Positions 1-9,169 of a stretch of DNA of 64,000 bases are shown here, piece by piece. Numbering within the stretch: the stretch's first letter is position 1; every line of letters starts with the position of its first letter. The notes below the pieces were generated by a model, which saw nothing but the letters and a program-made list of their open reading frames with translations, ran no database searches and was not told the DNA's origin. The stretch comes from Granulicella sp. dw_53. GTDB lineage: Bacteria > Acidobacteriota > Terriglobia > Terriglobales > Acidobacteriaceae. The stretch covers positions 62,001 to 126,000 of the forward strand of contig NZ_JAAVUR010000002.1 in assembly GCF_018449545.1 (NCBI RefSeq), given 5' to 3'. The position numbers and the translations under genes were made by a program.

Positions 1-2133
1 AGCGGGTGCCTCGCCATTGAACCGACGATGCGGTTCGAGCATGCCAGTGATGTCATCGCAATGTTAGAGGGAGAGAAACTTGCCCGGTCAATTCCGCAAC
101 CGCACTTCGCGAAGCGTCTAAGCGTTTCTTCTCCGTTGCAGGGTTTCTGGTATCGCAACAAAATATGGGCGATCTTCTTATCTTTGATACTTTGCGTGGC
201 CCTTCTATGGCGACCGTTCCGCTTATCTAAATCAAGAAGTGATGGAAGAGTCGCACCCGGAACTTTGGTTTACTTGGCTCCGATCCGCAATACAACGGGA
301 GATGCACAGTTGGAGAACGTCATTGAACTCGCACATGCCGGACTTAGTCAGTCCACGCAGATTAACCTGCTCGATCGTGGGAGCGTGGCAGAAATTCTTG
401 GGCAGATGACTAAGCCTCACGATATCACCATCACCGATCCAATCGCCCGGGAGATCGCCATGCGCGCCAACGCATCTCGGATTATCTTCCTCACTCTTTC
501 TCGCTCCGGCAGCCGCCATAACATGACGGTCGAAATCCAGCGTCCCGACCTTACAACACCCTTACGTGTCCGAGAACACTGGACGAAAGTTTTCGAGTGG
601 ACTCAGCCATCTCAGCCTCAACCGACTGTGCCGTCCGACCTGCTCGACGCCATTCGCAATGCTACTGACTGGGTCCGTAGCACGGTCGGCGAATCCAGCG
701 GCGATGTCACTTCTTTGAGTGCATCGCCTGAATCCGTCACCACCGACAACTGGGATGCTCTCACAGCATTCCGGCAGGCTGAAAGCTTCGACGCCCAGCA
801 TCGCAAGTGGGAAGCCGTTTTAGCGCTTCGTAAAGCAACCGCTTTCGACCCACACTTTGCCCTTGCGTATGCACGCCTTGGCGACATTCTTTTCAACATC
901 AATCGAGATGCCGAAGGCCTCGATGCCTACCGCCATGCGCTCGACGCAAGTACAGACAGAACTCTCTCCAGGCGCGAGCTCGATCGCGTTCAGGGGATGT
1001 ATGCCATTGACGGCCTAGATTATCTGACTGCTGTCGCGGCTTTCAAGGACTACGCCGCTTTTTACCCAAATGACTATATCGGCTGGGCCTATCCGACCTC
1101 CGCGTTACGAGCCCTCGGACGCGATGAGGAGGCTGTAGCCAACCTGCGTCGAGCCGTCGCACTTGCACCGTCCCTCCCATTCCCGATGATCGAGCTCGCG
1201 AATGAACTTGCCATCATCGGTCAGCCTGCCGAAGGCCAGACCTGGGTCGAATCTCTCCGCCGCAAAGGTTACGAGACGGCGGCGAAAGAGCTCGAGGTGC
1301 GTCTTCGCTTTCTTTCTCTAGACTTCGCTGGAGCGCTCCAGTTTGCGCGCGAACTCGAGGCTTCCAATGACCTTCCGCGCCGTTTAAGGACCTATCGCAC
1401 CCACCTGAGACTTGCAGCCGAGCTTGACGACTACGACCAGGCAATCCAGGTCGCTAATCAAGGGGTTATCGACAGCCTCGCCTCAGGCGAACAGGCTACT
1501 CAGGCTGCCATCCTAGTCGACCGCGCTTCGCTCGAATGTCAACAAGGTCAGATCCAACCCTGTGTCGCCGACATCGACAAAGCCTTGTCCCTCGACGAAG
1601 GACTCAATACTCTCAGAGCAGCTGAAGACACCCTTGGTCCCGCCGCCACCTCTGCCGAGACAGGCGAACGAAAACTCATCCGTGTACAACTTGCTCGCCT
1701 CGCCAAAGACATCGATCATAACGACTTCGGCTATACCCAGCGCTTCCTCCATACACGTGCCCATGCTGAACTCCTTTTGGCCGACGGCAACATTGACGCT
1801 GCTCTCGAGGAGATGCGGCGCGCCGGACGCCTGGACGCTCCAACTGCTAGCCACGAATACCTCGGTCGCACTTTGCTAATCGCCGCCCGTACCTCCAAAT
1901 TTGCCGCCCACACCCGTCAATTGCGTCAGGAGGCACTTAATACCTTCGCCGTCGTTGCCCGTTCCCCTCGGGCCGCCGTGCTCAGACCGTGGGATAAGCC
2001 TCCAGGGACCCTGTCCACACAGACCGCTACGTACCTTCAGATTGCGCGTGCCCTCCGTGAACCTGCTCTGGGTATTTCCAAGGACTTCAGTTTGTACGCT
2101 CACTTACGACCACACGCTCTCAGTCCAAAGTAA
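1..2133 (+). CDS. Serine/threonine protein kinase with TPR repeats, C-terminal part (5' end outside window)
   Basis: The frame is open from the first base, and the residues before the first ATG (position 28) read CLAIEPTMRFEHASDVIAML. This matches the last subdomain of a Hanks-type Ser/Thr kinase (C-x-EP-x-R-[FP]-x-S-A-x-[DE]-V), so the ATG at 28 is probably internal and the catalytic domain lies upstream of the window. A single transmembrane segment (IWAIFLSLILCVALLW) follows about 45 residues later. Then comes a region likely to fold like a small periplasmic domain, and from about residue 240 onward alpha-helical tetratricopeptide-type repeats rich in A/L/Y spacing. Kinases of this layout, with a cytoplasmic kinase, one membrane span and an extracytoplasmic TPR sensor, are abundant in Acidobacteriota. 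The substrate is unknown. The kinase assignment rests on the short C-terminal remnant and the TM-TPR architecture. Confidence 0.75.
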   Translation, partial: SGCLAIEPTMRFEHASDVIAMLEGEKLARSIPQPHFAKRLSVSSPLQGFWYRNKIWAIFLSLILCVALLWRPFRLSKSRSDGRVAPGTLVYLAPIRNTTGDAQLENVIELAHAGLSQSTQINLLDRGSVAEILGQMTKPHDITITDPIAREIAMRANASRIIFLTLSRSGSRHNMTVEIQRPDLTTPLRVREHWTKVFEWTQPSQPQPTVPSDLLDAIRNATDWVRSTVGESSGDVTSLSASPESVTTDNWDALTAFRQAESFDAQHRKWEAVLALRKATAFDPHFALAYARLGDILFNINRDAEGLDAYRHALDASTDRTLSRRELDRVQGMYAIDGLDYLTAVAAFKDYAAFYPNDYIGWAYPTSALRALGRDEEAVANLRRAVALAPSLPFPMIELANELAIIGQPAEGQTWVESLRRKGYETAAKELEVRLRFLSLDFAGALQFARELEASNDLPRRLRTYRTHLRLAAELDDYDQAIQVANQGVIDSLASGEQATQAAILVDRASLECQQGQIQPCVADIDKALSLDEGLNTLRAAEDTLGPAATSAETGERKLIRVQLARLAKDIDHNDFGYTQRFLHTRAHAELLLADGNIDAALEEMRRAGRLDAPTASHEYLGRTLLIAARTSKFAAHTRQLRQEALNTFAVVARSPRAAVLRPWDKPPGTLSTQTATYLQIARALREPALGISKDFSLYAHLRPHALSPK

Positions 2134-2216
2134 CAACCAATCGTGTTCACACCTCCTCTCCCCATCAACTTAAATTAAAAACCCGGCGCACAGTCGCCAG
2201 AAACGAGAATTTGATC

Positions 2217-2630
2217 ATGAAAACGAAAAAGGTACTCGACAAGGATAGCGCTGAAGCACTGATTCTCCTGTGGGCCATGGTCACTACGCGCGCCGATTGG
2301 CTCTTGGGCGCTCAGGAGGAACATTTCGAAGCCCTGGACATGGCACTGAATCTCACGCCGGGTTTCAGCAGTTACTTGTGGTGCGCAGCAAAATCGGACA
2401 CATCTGTTCCCGCGGCAGCAACCTTCTTCAAAAATTTCGTTGCTGGAAATTTCAGGTCAGCATGCACGAAGCCTGACACCGCAACTGTTGACCCCTGGAG
2501 TACAGATGGATGCAGGATGCTCGGCAATTATGTCCAGATTCTAAATCCCGATATCGACCTCGACACATTTCCGGACATCGTAACGGCTGAAGTGCCCTTT
2601 ACTGCGTCGAGGAAAAGCTCTACCCGTTAG
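2217..2630 (+). CDS. Hypothetical protein of about 137 residues
   Basis: I do not recognise this protein. It starts at the ATG at 2217; a TTG two codons upstream (2211) is the alternative start. The N-terminal part is helical and hydrophobic (EALILLWAMV), without a clear signal peptide. The middle has two or three cysteines and aromatic residues, and the tail is acidic followed by a short basic end. It sits 84 bp after the kinase-TPR gene and 67 bp before the CXXCH lipoprotein gene on the same strand, so the three could be co-transcribed. It might be a small accessory protein of that group, but no motif supports a function. Confidence 0.45.
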   Translation: MKTKKVLDKDSAEALILLWAMVTTRADWLLGAQEEHFEALDMALNLTPGFSSYLWCAAKSDTSVPAAATFFKNFVAGNFRSACTKPDTATVDPWSTDGCRMLGNYVQILNPDIDLDTFPDIVTAEVPFTASRKSSTR

Positions 2631-2697
2631 AGAACCGATTCACCCGGCCGATCTCCTACACTGGTGGGATCGGCCCCACCCCTGTCGAGGCGAAGCC

Positions 2698-4023
2698 ATG
2701 CTTTTGAAAACCGTACTATCGTCGGTCGCCACGTTGCTTCTCTGCGCAGCCTTGCATTCCTGTGTGCCGACCTCGCAGTCCCCCTTCGAAGCGCGGAGAG
2801 TTGCCGCAACACCACCGACAACCGATGAACTCGTCTCCTCGCAGGAAGGGAAGTTCGGCAGGCCCGTTGCCTGGGATGAATTTAGTTGGAAAATCTTCGC
2901 CTCCATCTCACATACGTTTTCCCCTTGCACGATCAAAACTCCAAAGGGCAACCTTGAAGAAAATGACGTACTCTGGGAGCGCTGGGCGGATAACGACACT
3001 ACGTTTTCCGTGGCGGCGCAACCGTTTCCTAGCACCGATCCCAATTCCGGCGGCTCCTGTCCCATCTCTCACCGGAAGTTTCAAAGAGACGAGTTGAGGT
3101 TGCTCTTAGACAATCCTCGAAAACGACAAGCTAACTCCGGCGGAGCTGAGAAACAAAACCCTACGATTCCCGCCGATGCCATTGAAGCGGTCTACCGAAA
3201 CAGGCTTGCCTTTGACATCCTGAATGGTTTCCGCACTAGGAAGAAGCTACTTAAGGCTGTCGGTGACCTTCCTAAACCCGAAACGGGGAAAGTTACGTAT
3301 GACTCCATCTTCGACTTGCCTTCCGGCGCTATCCAGGTCAAATCTCAATGGACGCCTCTGCCGGAGTGTGGCTCCGCAGATATCATGTGCCAGCAGACCA
3401 ACTCTACTTTTCACACTACCTACGATACAAACGGACGCCTTATGGGACTGGTGGGGCTCCACGTCATGACGAAGCTCCATCCTTTGCCAAAGCAAGAAGG
3501 ACTTTGGATATGGTCTACGTGGGAATGGGCAGGCGATAGCAACTTTCCAACCAGACCAAGCGGCAATGCCGGGCGCTGCGACATTATCGGTTGTAACGAC
3601 ACCTTCGGTCATCCAACTCCCGAGCAATCACAGCAAGGGGCAACTCATCCTCCACAGGGCTCCCAATACATTCCGGGCATCGTCTCCCAGAATCTCAATG
3701 ATCTCTTCACCGCTTATCAGCTGGCACCAGTATGGAAAAATTATCGGCTCAAAGGTACCCAGACTTCGTACGATAACCCTGCGAAGCTCGGAAACTCCCA
3801 GATCGAAGGCAGATACATACCCACCTCGTCCTGTGTAACTTGTCATAATCGCGCCAGCGTAAACAACCAAGGCAACGATGTGATCGGAGGTCGCAAGATT
3901 CGGATACTAGACAAAAATACTGCTCAGACGGGCCCCATGAAGGACGAATACTTTACCGATTTGCACCCGATCCAGATTTTCTACCGGACGGACTCAGTCT
4001 GGTCGATCATTCATGTTCAATGA
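2698..4023 (+). CDS. Putative secreted lipoprotein with one c-type heme motif
   Basis: This 441-residue protein starts with a lipoprotein signal peptide: a short basic start, a hydrophobic run and the lipobox ALHSC at about residues 18-22. It should be exported and lipid-anchored. Near the C-terminus, Cys379-Val-Thr-Cys382-His383 forms a CXXCH motif, the covalent heme-attachment site of c-type cytochromes. Only one such motif is present and the rest of the chain resembles no classical cytochrome fold that I recognise. Several cysteines and many Trp/Pro residues suggest a compact extracytoplasmic domain. The ATG at 2698 follows a gaggcg-like ribosome site. It is last on the + strand before a convergent hydrolase gene. 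A role in periplasmic electron transfer is inference from the heme motif alone. Confidence 0.6.
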   Translation: MLLKTVLSSVATLLLCAALHSCVPTSQSPFEARRVAATPPTTDELVSSQEGKFGRPVAWDEFSWKIFASISHTFSPCTIKTPKGNLEENDVLWERWADNDTTFSVAAQPFPSTDPNSGGSCPISHRKFQRDELRLLLDNPRKRQANSGGAEKQNPTIPADAIEAVYRNRLAFDILNGFRTRKKLLKAVGDLPKPETGKVTYDSIFDLPSGAIQVKSQWTPLPECGSADIMCQQTNSTFHTTYDTNGRLMGLVGLHVMTKLHPLPKQEGLWIWSTWEWAGDSNFPTRPSGNAGRCDIIGCNDTFGHPTPEQSQQGATHPPQGSQYIPGIVSQNLNDLFTAYQLAPVWKNYRLKGTQTSYDNPAKLGNSQIEGRYIPTSSCVTCHNRASVNNQGNDVIGGRKIRILDKNTAQTGPMKDEYFTDLHPIQIFYRTDSVWSIIHVQ

Positions 4024-4316
4024 TGATTCGCCAGCGTTGCCGATTGGCTTGCACAAGATTCTCGATTGAGGCTGACAGACCCAAGGATGTCATCGATGAA
4101 AGAGTTAGTAATCGGAAACGTGCCAGGGTCTAGGTGTGCCATTGTGCGCATTTCGCTGCGGCAATCCACTTGAGAGTATGGTCGGTTTTCCGGGCAAGTG
4201 ACCCTTGGCTCAACTGTCGCAAACAAGCCAAAACATGTTTCCAGCCGAATACGTCGTCGAAACGCGAGTTGACGATTTCGTATAAACCAAGCTTGCGGCA
4301 TGCATGTTGCCTGGTA

Positions 4317-5471
4317 CTAACGGGGCGTTTCGCTCTTCGGCAGTCCATCTACAAATCGGCTGATCAGCGAAAGTATTTCGGCCTCATCTGACAGAAAAAT
4401 GTAGTGTGTGGCGTTGGGAATCACCACGATCTCGGCCTTCCGCTGCTTGTGCCAAATTTCGAGTTGTCCCTGCTTCCGGCTAGCCTCTTGCGCCTTGTAG
4501 GCCGCGAGTTTTGCGGGATCATGTGTAACACCGATGCTTAGAGCATTCGGATACGGGACGATTACGAGTGCCCGGGTGTCTACGGAGCTAAATTGCTCCT
4601 TGTCAAACTCGTGCACTCTCTTGGCACTGGGGTGGACCATCCGTGCTCCGACTGCCCCGTCTGCCGTGATTTCGTAAAGCTGCCTGATCTCGTCCTCAGG
4701 CAGAATGCCGCCGTAATACCCAACAAAATACTTTTGAAATGTTGCAATGCTCGATCGATCCGATTGGGTCGGTGAGGGTGACTCCGCCCCTTCAACTTCG
4801 TCGCGAAGATCTTGCAGGTTGCGCCGGTAGCGGGTTTCGTCAGCAAGCGTTTTCACGATGGTGGCATCGTCGAACTCATTGTGAGCAAGTCGGGAAAGAT
4901 CCTCTTGCAATTCAACCCGGTCGGTATCGATGTCTCCGTGCTCGGGGTTGTAAAGAGCGAAAGGACCACCTGCGTCGAGGTAGACGAGCGCTGCTGCCCG
5001 CCCTGGATGGTATTTGGAGACCGCACTCATTTCCTGGCCAGCTATCGAATGGCCGATCAACACTGGATCGGTGAGACTCAGGGCATCAAGAACCGCGACG
5101 ACATCGTCTCCGGACCGTCTTGCTGTATATCCACTCGAAGGTGAAGATGACACGCCGGCTCCGCGCCTGGTGATTCCATAAACGTGAAAATGCTTAGCGA
5201 GCTTAGGCGCAAGAATTGCAAACACATGGGCTGTGTTGCCGCCCCCCGCAAGCAGCACAAGGTTACGGCCTGAACCACCCCAGTCCATGACTTCGAGCTT
5301 TACATCGGGCGAAACAGCGACAAACTGCTGCCGTGGGGGCGTGTTCGATACCACAGGCGCTCGCTGCGCCATGCAGGCGGTCAACGAGCTAACGAGGAGC
5401 ATCGACAACCACTCAGTCTTCGCGCTCCGTCGCTTCGTTAGAATCACTTTGTGCGGGTCGACAGCAGTCAT
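4317..5471 (-). CDS. Alpha/beta-hydrolase family lipoprotein
   Basis: This is an alpha/beta-hydrolase-fold enzyme of about 384 residues if started at the ATG at 5471; the frame stays open to 5555, and an internal ATG at 5402 is also possible. The N-terminus has a basic stretch, a hydrophobic segment and a lipobox-like LTAC, implying export and lipid anchoring. The fold is indicated by the oxyanion strand LVLLAGGGNTAHVF, the nucleophile elbow G-H-S142-I-A-G and a C-terminal catalytic-type histidine in NATHYIF (about residue 356). An acid between them probably completes the triad. The substrate cannot be told from sequence; esterase or epoxide-hydrolase-like activities are common in the family. 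It is convergent with the CXXCH lipoprotein gene and lies downstream of the GntR gene on the same strand with a gap of about 240 bp. Confidence 0.75.
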   Translation of the reverse strand: MTAVDPHKVILTKRRSAKTEWLSMLLVSSLTACMAQRAPVVSNTPPRQQFVAVSPDVKLEVMDWGGSGRNLVLLAGGGNTAHVFAILAPKLAKHFHVYGITRRGAGVSSSPSSGYTARRSGDDVVAVLDALSLTDPVLIGHSIAGQEMSAVSKYHPGRAAALVYLDAGGPFALYNPEHGDIDTDRVELQEDLSRLAHNEFDDATIVKTLADETRYRRNLQDLRDEVEGAESPSPTQSDRSSIATFQKYFVGYYGGILPEDEIRQLYEITADGAVGARMVHPSAKRVHEFDKEQFSSVDTRALVIVPYPNALSIGVTHDPAKLAAYKAQEASRKQGQLEIWHKQRKAEIVVIPNATHYIFLSDEAEILSLISRFVDGLPKSETPR

Positions 5472-5713
5472 GGTCTGAGGATAAGCTTTTGCTTTGGGAG
5501 AAATGGAAACCCTGCGAACCACATCAGTACCGACAAGTCGGCCAGTGTCCTCCAATCTGCCTCGACTGATCTTTGATAGTCGATATCAGGTCAATAGTGT
5601 TTCCAGAGCCGACATGCGTCGAATTGTGACTTGGCGATTTATCACAAGCGAACATCCCACAACCGTCAGTTTTGATTAAGGAGAGAGCGCTTGCATGCTC
5701 AGACAACATGCAG

Positions 5714-6031
5714 CTAAACTGCAGCCCTTCCAACAAATGTGCCGCGCCCCCTATCGCGAATGATGTAACCCTCCATGCGAAGCTCGTAAAGAGCCTGCCT
5801 CACCGTCAGGCGGCTGACTTGAAATGCGGCCCCCAGCCGCGTCTCCGATGGAATCAGATCACGGGTGGCAAGGTCACCATGTTCAATGCGATCCAATACG
5901 AGGTCTTTGATCTGCCGATATAGGGGAACGAAGCTCTGGCGATCGAGCCTGCAATCCGTAATCGCCAATCTCGCTGGCGGGGTTTCATGGTGCACCAAGA
6001 TTTCCTCCTCTTCACAGTAAGCCGTTCGCAT
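5714..6031 (-). CDS. Short GntR-family winged-helix regulator without effector domain
   Basis: Started at the ATG at 6031, this is a 105-residue protein that is almost entirely a GntR winged helix. It has PLYRQIKDLVLDRI, the turn-helix IPSETRLGAAFQVSRLTVRQ and the wing RDRGRGTFVG. It stops right after the wing, so the UTRA/FCD-type ligand-binding domain of normal GntR proteins (about 230-250 residues) is missing. YtrA-like GntR proteins are also short (about 120 residues) and commonly sit beside ABC transporter genes, which fits this place: it lies 22 bp downstream of the ADOP permease gene on the same strand. The frame extends upstream to 6130 into the permease gene, but that start is unlikely. 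It is either a genuine short regulator or a truncated HutC-type remnant. Confidence 0.7.
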   Translation of the reverse strand: MRTAYCEEEEILVHHETPPARLAITDCRLDRQSFVPLYRQIKDLVLDRIEHGDLATRDLIPSETRLGAAFQVSRLTVRQALYELRMEGYIIRDRGRGTFVGRAAV

Positions 6032-6053
6032 TACGTTTTTCTGCGTGATGCTG

Positions 6054-8762
6054 CTAGTCCCCACGCAAGGCGATGATGGGGTTGATCTTCGCTGCGCGCA
6101 TGGCGGGGAGAGCGGATGCAGCGAGCGCAAACGACAACATGGCGACGGCAGATAGTGTCAGCACAAGTGGATCGAAAGGGCTGACTCCAAAGAGAAACGT
6201 ACGCAGCAGGTGAGATACAGCGGTTGAGGTGAGCAGACCCAGGAGACATCCAACGGCGCCGAGCTTCACTGCCGAGGTAAGAACAAGGTGGAGTACTCCC
6301 GTGCGCTGGCAGCCGAGCGCCATGCGTATCGCCAACTCCTGCTCTCGCAAGGCAACCGAGAAAGCGATGACGCTGTAAATCCCCAGCACGGCCAGCAGCA
6401 ACGCAATTATCGCGAAGGATGAAATCAACACCGTGTTGAACAGGCGTGGAGCTTCGCTCTCCGAGATCACACTCTCCATCGTCTGCATGTCGACCAGGGG
6501 GAGCTGAGGATCGATCTTTCGGGCGGCGGCCACAAACGGGTTCTCCAACTGCTCCGGAGGAGTCTCGGTATGCAGGACGATACATCCGTAGGTTCCGGTC
6601 AGTTCACCGGCCGGAGCAAACGCTCCTTCCGAGATGACCTGTTGGGTTACAGGCTGATAGAACTGTTCTGCTGTCTCGCCGTCGGCCGATCCCAGCTTGA
6701 CGTCATCCACGACTCCCACGACGGTCAGCCAGGGAGTCGGCGTCTCCGGCATCCCGCGGCGCAGCCTTTTTCCGAGAGGGTTCTCGCCGGGCCAGTAGTG
6801 CTCGGTCAGCTTCCGGTTCACGATCGCGACGAGTTGGGAGTCTGCCTTGTCCGACTCCGTAAATACTCGTCCGCGCAACAAGCGGATGCCGAGCGCCTGG
6901 AAGGGATCACCCTGCAACAGCGATACCGTTGCCATATTCAGTTCCGCGTCTTTGCGAGGGACAACGCCCTCCACGGTGATTGCGATTCCTCCGTTATTCC
7001 CTGAGCCGGGCCGTGAGGAGGTTATACCTGCGGCTTTGACTCCGGGCAGTTGCCGCAGACTGCGCAGCAGATCGTTCGTCACGTTGTCGATTCCGAACTG
7101 TGTCGCATACCGCTCTTTGGGGAGGACATAGTATGCGGTGAGCGTGTGATCCACCCGAAATCCGGGATCGATCTGACGCATCTTTTCGAAGCTGCGCAGG
7201 AGAAGCCCAGAGGCCGTCAACAAGACCAGGGCCACTGCGATCTCCGCGATGACGAGCGCGGAACGGAGCCTTCCGTGTCCACTTCCTGCGGTGCCGGTTC
7301 TTCCACCCTCCTTCAGGGTGTCGTTGACGCTGGTCCGTATGGCCGCGAATGCAGGCGCCAGGCCGCAGACCAGACCGATCAAAATAGCCAGCGCGAGAGC
7401 AAAGCCTACCACGGGCCAATCCAGCGTAATCTCACGAATTCTCGGCAAGGTCTCCGGCAGGAGGCTGATGCCGATCCGGATGCAGGCGGTAGCGAAGACC
7501 AATCCGACGAGGCCTCCCGCGATGCTCAGCGCCAGGCTTTCCACCAGCGCCTGCCGTAACAGCATCCCGGTACTCGCTCCCAGGGCAAGGCGGACGGCGA
7601 TCTCTCTTCTTCTCCGGATCGAGCGCACCAGAAGGAGACCGGCCAGATTCGCGCATGCGATCAGCAAAACCGTCACGACCGCAATCAGTAACGTGTGCAC
7701 CAGCGGACGGGCCTGTGTCACGGTGTCTTCATGCAGGAGTTTTACCTGCGATTGAATGCGCAGGCTCCGCATAAATCCCGGGTAGTTCCTCATCGTCTCT
7801 TCGGCGACGAGCTGGGCATCTCTCTGTGCTTGTGCTGGCGTAACGCTGGGTTTGAGACGGCCTGCCATGCGAAAGTTCCACGATGCCGCGTAGCCCGCGG
7901 TGAACTCTTCCGGGCGCAGGCTCAGCGGAATCCAAAGTTCACTGCTGTTTAAATGCCCCGGCACCAGGGGAAATTCAAAATCGCGAGGCATGATGCCGAT
8001 CACGAGATAGGGTTGGCGATCCAGAAGGATCTTCGTGCCAAGAATCTTCTCATCTCCATGAAAGCGGTTGCGCCACATGGTATAACTCAAGACGACGACC
8101 GTCTGATGCTGGTCGTCTTCCTGCTGGGTGAACCAGCGGCCCATCAGTGGGTCCGTAGCCAACGCCGAAAATATTTCACCACTCATTCTCGTCGCATAGA
8201 TGTGCACGGGATCGCCGACGCCGGCCAACTCGCGACCGATTCGCTGATAGCCGCCGAGATGGAGAAAGCTGTGCGTGTCCCGCATGTAGTTGCGGACGTC
8301 CGGCGGGGTGACAGTAGGCTGGGTCCAATGCGATCCGACGAGGTCATCGCCAAGGATGACGAGGCGATCGGGATCGGCGAACGGAAGCGGACGCAGGAGA
8401 ACTCCCTCGACGATCGAAAAGACGGCTGTCGTCGCGCCAATTCCGAATGCCAGCATAAGGATCGCCGTGAGCGTGAAGCCCGGGGACTTCCGCAGGTGGC
8501 GCAGGGTGTACCGAATGTCCATCACGATGGTGGCCAGCCCTTGGAAGGCTCGTTCGTCGCGGTGCAGTTGCTTCGCCTGCTCTACTCCTCCATAGGCGCG
8601 CCGGGCGGCGCGGCGAGCTTCCTTCGGAGTCATCCCCTGACCCAAGAAGTCGTCTTCCAGCAACTGAAGATGAGCTGCGATCTCCCGGTCCAGCTCGGCC
8701 TCTGTGCTGGAGTTAGTGAAAAGGCTAAGGAACCTGAGAAAAATTCGCCTTAGGTCTTTCAT
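6054..8762 (-). CDS. ADOP-type ABC transporter permease (MacB/FtsX-like)
   Basis: This 902-residue membrane protein has the layout of the acidobacterial duplicated orphan permease (ADOP) family. An N-terminal soluble stretch (about 1-85, with ELDREIAAHLQLLEDDF and MTPKEARRAARRAYGG) precedes a first TM segment, a MacB-type periplasmic core domain, three FtsX-type TM helices, a second periplasmic core and three C-terminal TM helices ending IIALRGD. No ATPase gene is adjacent, which is normal for orphan ADOPs. The start is fixed at 8762 by a gaggag ribosome site about 9 nt upstream; the open frame runs further but overlaps padR. The start lies 2 nt after the padR stop, so the two are translationally linked. 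Transport of lipophilic or peptide substrates is inferred from the MacB relation. Confidence 0.9.
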   Translation of the reverse strand: MKDLRRIFLRFLSLFTNSSTEAELDREIAAHLQLLEDDFLGQGMTPKEARRAARRAYGGVEQAKQLHRDERAFQGLATIVMDIRYTLRHLRKSPGFTLTAILMLAFGIGATTAVFSIVEGVLLRPLPFADPDRLVILGDDLVGSHWTQPTVTPPDVRNYMRDTHSFLHLGGYQRIGRELAGVGDPVHIYATRMSGEIFSALATDPLMGRWFTQQEDDQHQTVVVLSYTMWRNRFHGDEKILGTKILLDRQPYLVIGIMPRDFEFPLVPGHLNSSELWIPLSLRPEEFTAGYAASWNFRMAGRLKPSVTPAQAQRDAQLVAEETMRNYPGFMRSLRIQSQVKLLHEDTVTQARPLVHTLLIAVVTVLLIACANLAGLLLVRSIRRRREIAVRLALGASTGMLLRQALVESLALSIAGGLVGLVFATACIRIGISLLPETLPRIREITLDWPVVGFALALAILIGLVCGLAPAFAAIRTSVNDTLKEGGRTGTAGSGHGRLRSALVIAEIAVALVLLTASGLLLRSFEKMRQIDPGFRVDHTLTAYYVLPKERYATQFGIDNVTNDLLRSLRQLPGVKAAGITSSRPGSGNNGGIAITVEGVVPRKDAELNMATVSLLQGDPFQALGIRLLRGRVFTESDKADSQLVAIVNRKLTEHYWPGENPLGKRLRRGMPETPTPWLTVVGVVDDVKLGSADGETAEQFYQPVTQQVISEGAFAPAGELTGTYGCIVLHTETPPEQLENPFVAAARKIDPQLPLVDMQTMESVISESEAPRLFNTVLISSFAIIALLLAVLGIYSVIAFSVALREQELAIRMALGCQRTGVLHLVLTSAVKLGAVGCLLGLLTSTAVSHLLRTFLFGVSPFDPLVLTLSAVAMLSFALAASALPAMRAAKINPIIALRGD

Positions 8763-8764
8763 CT

Positions 8765-9112
8765 TTAGAGCTCCTCGACAAGAAGCTTTTCGACGAGCCC
8801 GGACATTCTTCTCCACCGCTGCGTCTCTTCCCCAAGCGCCTTCTGGCCAGTTCGAGTAATCGCGTAGTACTTCGCTTCCCGGTTGTTTTCCGTTTTCCCC
8901 CAGGTTCCTTTGATCCATCCGTACTGCTCGAGACGCACAAGCGCTGGATAGAGCGTGCCCTGATTGAGGCTGAGAAGATTGCCGGATACGTGCTCCAACC
9001 GGCTCGCTATCTGATAGGCGTGCTGTGATCCCATGCTGACAAGCGTACGAAGGACAATCAGGTCCAGCGTCCCCTGAAGAAGTTGAATTGGTTCGTTCTC
9101 TTTACTTGGCAT
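8765..9112 (-). CDS. PadR-family transcriptional regulator
   Basis: This winged-helix repressor has about 115 residues from the ATG at 9112, which has a gggag ribosome site; the frame is open to 9160. The PadR signature is clear: LLQGTLDLIVLRTL, then HAYQIASRLEHVSGNLLSLNQGTLYPALVRLEQYGWIKG, with the recognition helix in NQGTLYPAL and the wing in NREAKYYAIT, followed by a short C-terminal dimerisation helix. In Acidobacteriota a padR gene very often sits directly upstream of an ADOP permease, as here (2-nt gap), and presumably controls it. A perfect inverted repeat upstream (9147-9163) is a candidate operator for autoregulation. Confidence 0.92.
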   Translation of the reverse strand: MPSKENEPIQLLQGTLDLIVLRTLVSMGSQHAYQIASRLEHVSGNLLSLNQGTLYPALVRLEQYGWIKGTWGKTENNREAKYYAITRTGQKALGEETQRWRRMSGLVEKLLVEEL

Positions 9113-9146
9113 CCAAGTGCTCCCTTGATGAGGCTCGTCCTTCGAG

Positions 9147-9163
9147 CACTTGTTTGTCAAGTG
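9147..9163. promoter_or_regulatory. Candidate operator of the padR-ADOP operon
   Basis: CACTTG-TTTGT-CAAGTG is a perfect 6-bp inverted repeat with a 5-nt spacer, 35 bp upstream of the padR start. On the minus strand it includes a TTGACA-like -35 element. PadR proteins bind dyads over their own promoters, so this is a reasonable candidate; binding is inferred. Confidence 0.4.
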
Positions 9164-9169
9164 AAATAT

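Noticed and set aside
28..2133. Start of the first gene at ATG 28
   Set aside because: Residues encoded before it continue a kinase C-terminal signature, so the gene begins outside the window.
5472..5555. Longer N-terminus of the hydrolase
   Set aside because: It would place 28 extra residues before an already long lipoprotein signal.
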